From JAWXUU01 sp044426045 (GTDB taxonomy: Bacteria > Bacillota > Clostridia > Christensenellales > CAMQZB01), in assembly GCA_044426045.1 (NCBI GenBank), contig JAWXUX010000008.1:1-64000 (forward strand): a stretch of DNA of 64,000 nt. The letters run 5' to 3'. The translations under genes and the position numbers were made by a program. The notes under the pieces were generated by a model. It saw only the letters and a list, made by a program, of their open reading frames with translations, did no database searches and was not told where the DNA came from. Positions 60,210 through 64,000 of the stretch are shown in pieces; the stretch's first letter is position 1, and each line of letters begins with the position of its first letter.

Positions 60210-60896
60210 TTATTCAGTGATTGTTTCGTCCCAAGCACCTTGGAAAATTCCAAGACCGTAATCTGTGAATGGGTGCTTGATTGTGTCTTTATAAACGTCG
60301 AGTGCTGTTGTCACGATGTCGGCTCCCGCGAGCGCGCAATCAACGATTTGTTTTGGCGTTCTTATCGCCGCGCAAATGATTTGCGTTTTGCCATAGAAGC
60401 CATAGTTTTTATAGATTTGCACGATATCTTCGATATATTTTTTGCAATCTTCGCCGTTTTGTTCTTTCCAACCAATGAATGGGCTCATGAAAAGCGAACC
60501 GTTTTTAGCTGGCAAAATCGCTTGTGATGGCGAGAAAACAAGAGTCAAATTTGTTCTTATTCCGCGTTTTTCAAGTTCGCGAGCAGCGGAAATTCCCGCT
60601 TCAGTTGAAGGAATTTTGATTGCAAAGTTTTCCGACATAGCCGCGATTTTTTCGCCTTGTGCCACCATTTCTTCAGCATCGTCAAGATGAGGATTAATCT
60701 CCACAGAAATTGGGAATTTTTCAATCCCTTCAAGTCCTTCTTCTTTCACCCAATCGGCGAGTTCTTTTATTACTGTCAAGAATGGTTTCCCGCTTAACAT
60801 AATGTGGCGTGGGTTTGTTGTTACGCCGTCTATTCCAAATGTTTTATAGGCAAATTTGATTTCTTCAATCTTTGCGCTGTCCAAAAAATATTTCAT
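60210..60896 (-). CDS. sftT: Transaldolase, likely 6-deoxy-6-sulfofructose transaldolase
   Basis: 228 residues, the short TalC/MipB-type barrel. Asp6 (FLDSA), TTNP (26-29) and Schiff-base Lys94 (FAIKIPST) are conserved. In the sulfo-transaldolase route it moves the dihydroxyacetone unit of sulfofructose to glyceraldehyde 3-phosphate, giving fructose 6-phosphate and sulfolactaldehyde. The short form alone could also be an ordinary transaldolase; the surrounding sulfoquinovosidase, transporter and reductase genes decide. First gene of the minus-strand operon. Confidence 0.82.
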   Translation of the reverse strand: MKYFLDSAKIEEIKFAYKTFGIDGVTTNPRHIMLSGKPFLTVIKELADWVKEEGLEGIEKFPISVEINPHLDDAEEMVAQGEKIAAMSENFAIKIPSTEAGISAARELEKRGIRTNLTLVFSPSQAILPAKNGSLFMSPFIGWKEQNGEDCKKYIEDIVQIYKNYGFYGKTQIICAAIRTPKQIVDCALAGADIVTTALDVYKDTIKHPFTDYGLGIFQGAWDETITE

Positions 60897-60938
60897 AGTT
60901 TTCTCCTTATCTACCCTTATCTAAGGTTAATCCCTATT

Positions 60939-61042
60939 ATTATAATACTTTTTTGGCGAGAGTTCAAGTGTTTGCAAAAAAAACATTGAAATTTTAAGGA
61001 TTGTGTGTTATGATGATAACATGTGGTTTATAATTATAAACC
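60939..61042. promoter_or_regulatory. Divergent promoters and palindromes of the sulfoquinovose cluster
   Basis: Leftward: TTGAAC (60967-60962), 17 bases, TATAAT (60944-60939). Rightward: TTGAAA (60986-60991), 17 bases, TATGAT (61009-61014). Two perfect palindromes overlap the rightward promoter: TGTTATGATGATAACA (61006-61021) and GGTTTATAATTATAAACC (61025-61042). They are candidate operators for a regulator encoded outside the window. Confidence 0.7.
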
Positions 61043-61099
61043 CTGAGGGCGCTTTTCAAAAGTTCCCTTGAAATTCATTAATAAAACATAAGGGGAAAA

Positions 61100-62560
61100 A
61101 TGATGAAAGATGAAAAAAAATATAGCCTGGGTTCAAAGTTCGGCTATGCAACGGGCGACGTTCTGGGGGGCGGTGCGTTCTCACTGATTTCACTGCTGTT
61201 TTTAGCATTTCTTGTTACGGTTGAAGGCATTCCTGCAACGCTTGCGGGATTTGTTGTTATGGCGGGCAAGATTTGGGACGCGGTTTCCGATCCAATGATG
61301 GGGGTTATTTCCGACAGAACAAAAAGCAAAATGGGCAGAAGAAGACCATACTTCCTTCTTGGAATCATTCCAGTGCTTGTGACTTTCGCTATGCTTTGGT
61401 ACAGTTTTGGCATTTCAAGCGTTGGTGGCAAGGTTGCGTATTATATCTTTGCTTACATCATGTTTTCAACAGCGTTCACAATCGTTATGACACCATATAA
61501 CGCACTTTTGCCCGACATGGTTGACAGTTATTCCGAAAGAACGGGATTTTCAACAATCCGTATGTTGGTTTCAAATATTTCGGCGGCAATTTCAGTTATT
61601 TTGCCACCAATCTTGATTTCTGCTGGCGTGTCATACGTTGTTATGGGGTTGATTTTTGGTGCGTTTTACGCTTTCCCACTTATAATCACTTTCAAGACTA
61701 CTTGGGAAAATGATTGCCCTGAAAGCGACATGAAATTTGCCGACCTTTTCAAACAGCTTGCAGTTTCATTCAAAAACAAAACTTATCGCCAATACCTTGG
61801 AATTTTTATCTACGGTCAAATGGCAACTGATGTCACTTCAACTATGCTTATTTTTTGGTTGACTGACGTGCTTATAAGAAGCGGAATGATGTCAGTTTTG
61901 ACTGCTATCACAATGGTGGTTGCAATTTGCTTCCTTCCTGTGAACAACATTATTGCGAAAAAAATCGGCAAACACATGCCTGCAATATATTGGCAACCGC
62001 TGAAAATCGCAACTTGCATAATCGCGTTTTTCTTTGGCGCTTCAACACCAACAATCGCACTTGTTCTTATTTGCATTGTCGGCGGTGTTGGTGGCGGTGC
62101 TTCTTCGTTCGTGCCTTGGTCACTTCTTCCCGACCTTCCAGATACCGACGAGATGATAAACGGCAGCAAGAATGCGGGGATTTATGCCGGAATGTCAACT
62201 TTTATCAGAAAGTCAACAAGCGGTGTTGCAATCTTCATTGTTGGTGTTGTCATGGATTTGTTTGGGTATGTTGAAAGCACTGGCGATATTGTCGTTGTGC
62301 AAACTGCTGAAGTTTTGCTTGGCGTTAGGGTTCTTTATTGTCTTGTGCCTGCACTTCTTGCCCTTCTCACATTCTTTTTTGCGTTTCGTTATCGTCTCAC
62401 AAAAGAAAATTATGTGCTTATCAAAAAAGCAATCGACCACAAAAAAGAAACCGGCACTGCTGTTTCCGACCCTGAACTTATCACAGCTTGCGAATATGTT
62501 TCCGGCATGAGCATTGACAAACTTTGGGTTGGCAGATCAGAAGTTATTTCAAAGGAATAA
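61100..62560 (+). CDS. GPH-family sodium/sugar symporter, likely sulfoquinovose(-glycerol) importer
   Basis: 486 residues, twelve membrane segments. GPH (glycoside-pentoside-hexuronide) hallmarks: LGSKFGYATGDVLGGGAFSL at the start, DAVSDPMMGVISDRTKSKMG-like cation-site loop (about 60-75), RRPYFLLGIIP, and FTIVMTPYNALLPDM. The E. coli sulfoquinovose importer YihO is of the same family. Start follows AAGGGGAAAAATG. Three bases separate its stop from the sulfoquinovosidase gene. Confidence 0.9.
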   Translation: MMKDEKKYSLGSKFGYATGDVLGGGAFSLISLLFLAFLVTVEGIPATLAGFVVMAGKIWDAVSDPMMGVISDRTKSKMGRRRPYFLLGIIPVLVTFAMLWYSFGISSVGGKVAYYIFAYIMFSTAFTIVMTPYNALLPDMVDSYSERTGFSTIRMLVSNISAAISVILPPILISAGVSYVVMGLIFGAFYAFPLIITFKTTWENDCPESDMKFADLFKQLAVSFKNKTYRQYLGIFIYGQMATDVTSTMLIFWLTDVLIRSGMMSVLTAITMVVAICFLPVNNIIAKKIGKHMPAIYWQPLKIATCIIAFFFGASTPTIALVLICIVGGVGGGASSFVPWSLLPDLPDTDEMINGSKNAGIYAGMSTFIRKSTSGVAIFIVGVVMDLFGYVESTGDIVVVQTAEVLLGVRVLYCLVPALLALLTFFFAFRYRLTKENYVLIKKAIDHKKETGTAVSDPELITACEYVSGMSIDKLWVGRSEVISKE

Positions 62561-62563
62561 ATA

Positions 62564-64000
62564 ATGAATAAATTCGAATTTAAAAATATCGCGGTGACGG
62601 TGCAATCAAACATCATCGCGATTGAAAATATAAAAAACCAAAAAGAAATCGCGGTTTTGGACGTTTCAAAATTTGCGGGGCTTGTTTCAACGCTTGACCC
62701 TATCCAAAGATTTGGTAGCCTTGTTTTGCAACGCAAAATCGTCACAACCGCCAGTGCACACGAAAGTTTCACTTGCGAAAAAGCTGAAAATGGCGTGAAA
62801 ATTATCGGCAGTTTTGCAGACAGCGAAAGTTCGCCTTTTGAAATTTTCATCGCAGATACTGCGGGCAAAACAACAATCAATTTTAAAAATGAGAAATATT
62901 CCGAGCTTCGGGTTTGCATAAAAACTGACAAATCCGAAAAAATCTTCGGGTTTGGCGAGCAGTTTTCTAACGTGGAATTTTCTGGGAAACATGTTGAACT
63001 TTGCACAAAGGAGCAAGGCATTTTCCGTGGCAAACAGCCTTTCACTTTCCTTATCGATAAAGTTATGGGAAAAGGCGTAGCGGGGGACGAATTTTCAACT
63101 TATGCGCCGATGCCTGTTTTTGTCACAAGCAAAATGCGTGGATTTTCTTTCACGGGCACGACGATATATCACTTCGACGTGAAAAAAGCAAACGCTTGCG
63201 AAATTCTTGGCGACGTTATGTCAAGCGATGTGACATTTGACATCTTTTCGGCAGATTCGCCGTTTGGACTTCTTGAAAGTGTGACCGCGGAAACTGGCAG
63301 ACTTTCGCCACTTCCCGATTTTGCTTACGACACAATTCTTGGCGTTCGCGGTGGCAGACCTGTGGTTGATAAAATCCTTTCGCAGTGCGAGAAACACGGC
63401 GCACCCGTGAAAGCAATTTGGATTGAGGACTGGCAAGGCAGACGTGGCAAAAACGGTGGCCCACCGCTTTGGTGGAGGTGGTATCCCGACGAAATTTTGT
63501 ATCCAAACTTCAAAACTTGGGCGGGTGAACTCAAAGAAAAAGGCATTGCCTTGCTTGGATATGCCAACCCATTTTTATCTGCCGATGCGGAAAAAAACAC
63601 GCTTTACGTTGAAGCACTTGAGAAAGGCTACCTCGTGAAAAAAGCGGATGGCGAGGTTTGGGACAACCACTTTGTTGCCGATGTGAATTGCAGATACGTG
63701 CACGTTGATTTGACAAACCCCGAGGCTTATTCTTGGCTGAAAGAAAAAATGCGTGTTGGAATGATAGAAAACGGACTTTCCGGCTGGATGGCGGACTACG
63801 GCGAATATTTGCCACTTGGAACAAAAAGTTTCCATGAAAATGATATTGAAGCACACGCAATGATACCTGTTTTGTGGGCAAAACTCAACCATGAACTGCT
63901 TGCTGAAACGGGCAATCAAGGCAAGTTTCTCATATTCCACAGAAGTGCGGGGGCGGGTTCGAACAAATACGCCACAGCATATTGGGCGGGCGACCAAAAT
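62564..64000 (+). CDS. yihQ: GH31 sulfoquinovosidase, C-terminus beyond window
   Basis: 479 codons visible of an expected 670 or so. The enzyme frees sulfoquinovose from sulfoquinovosyl glycerol. Nucleophile Asp411 in GWMADYGEYLP and acid/base Asp477 in YWAGDQN match YihQ (GWMADFGEYLP, WAGDQN; Asp405/Asp472) in sequence and in spacing. The sulfonate loop IWIEDWQGRR...LWWRWY has Glu288 where YihQ has Gln288, keeps the Trp, and lacks an obvious partner of Arg301 at the gapless position. No signal peptide, so it works on imported substrate. Start follows AAAGGAATAAATA. Confidence 0.9.
   Translation, partial: MNKFEFKNIAVTVQSNIIAIENIKNQKEIAVLDVSKFAGLVSTLDPIQRFGSLVLQRKIVTTASAHESFTCEKAENGVKIIGSFADSESSPFEIFIADTAGKTTINFKNEKYSELRVCIKTDKSEKIFGFGEQFSNVEFSGKHVELCTKEQGIFRGKQPFTFLIDKVMGKGVAGDEFSTYAPMPVFVTSKMRGFSFTGTTIYHFDVKKANACEILGDVMSSDVTFDIFSADSPFGLLESVTAETGRLSPLPDFAYDTILGVRGGRPVVDKILSQCEKHGAPVKAIWIEDWQGRRGKNGGPPLWWRWYPDEILYPNFKTWAGELKEKGIALLGYANPFLSADAEKNTLYVEALEKGYLVKKADGEVWDNHFVADVNCRYVHVDLTNPEAYSWLKEKMRVGMIENGLSGWMADYGEYLPLGTKSFHENDIEAHAMIPVLWAKLNHELLAETGNQGKFLIFHRSAGAGSNKYATAYWAGDQN

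Overview
The window reads as a chromosomal segment of a low-GC, Gram-positive-type anaerobe of the Bacillota, most like an intestinal Clostridia. Support: strong AGGAGG-type ribosome sites, consensus TTGACA/TATAAT promoters, many lipoproteins and N-terminally anchored small proteins with no outer-membrane genes, tRNAs with encoded CCA, LytTR and GHKL two-component systems, feo iron uptake with the FeoB-associated Cys-rich peptide, and a CcpA-type cre site. Species cannot be told from sequence alone.

Region 1-16.5 kb is accessory, almost all on the minus strand. It holds two ECF sigma factor genes (one cut by the window edge), a long run of small membrane-anchored proteins and lipoproteins of unknown role, two Fic proteins, a LytTR response regulator with two GHKL sensor kinases and a lipoprotein, and a HipA-like kinase with a small partner. 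Three near-identical promoters (4655-4720, 8965-9030, 15223-15287) carry twin CCACTTGGG boxes 20 bp apart in front of TTGACA. They start the sensor operon itself and two of the small-protein operons, so these genes probably form one signalling regulon.

Region 16.5-26.8 kb holds four tRNAs (Val, Gly, Cys, Leu), an ArsR-type regulator, a J-like protein/DUF5685/trpS operon, thrC, a pair of paralogous anchored proteins, a small P-loop ATPase and a PPi-type phosphofructokinase. Region 26.9-35.4 kb is central sugar metabolism (pfk, divergent tpi, pgi, fba, manA) with a substrate-binding-protein/kinase/regulator triad inserted. Region 35.5-41 kb has a NitT/TauT-type ABC transporter and a large Ala/Glu/Lys-rich coiled-coil membrane protein. 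Region 41-48 kb is a metal block: flavodoxin, DUF3793, FeoB-associated peptide, FeoB, FeoA and ZupT, with 16-bp GTTAR-N6-YTAAC palindromes at their promoters, plus a mannitol-dehydrogenase-family enzyme.

Region 48.4-53 kb is a lactose/cellobiose-type PTS with a DUF871/MupG-like glycosidase, suggesting uptake and cleavage of a phosphorylated cell-wall disaccharide. A MATE exporter and a repeat-rich anchored surface protein follow. Region 57.2-64 kb is a sulfoquinovose (plant sulfolipid sugar) gene set arranged around a divergent promoter: transaldolase, 3-sulfolactaldehyde-reductase-like enzyme, DUF4867 protein and fucose-isomerase-like protein to the left; GPH-family transporter and GH31 sulfoquinovosidase (cut by the window end) to the right. 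Together they fit the sulfo-transaldolase route with 2,3-dihydroxypropanesulfonate as end product.

An intergenic element family with arms of 7-bp tandem repeats in inverted orientation recurs at gene ends (27.9, 31.6, 48.1 and 53.1 kb). A single-arm relative at 17.9 kb has a different heptamer.
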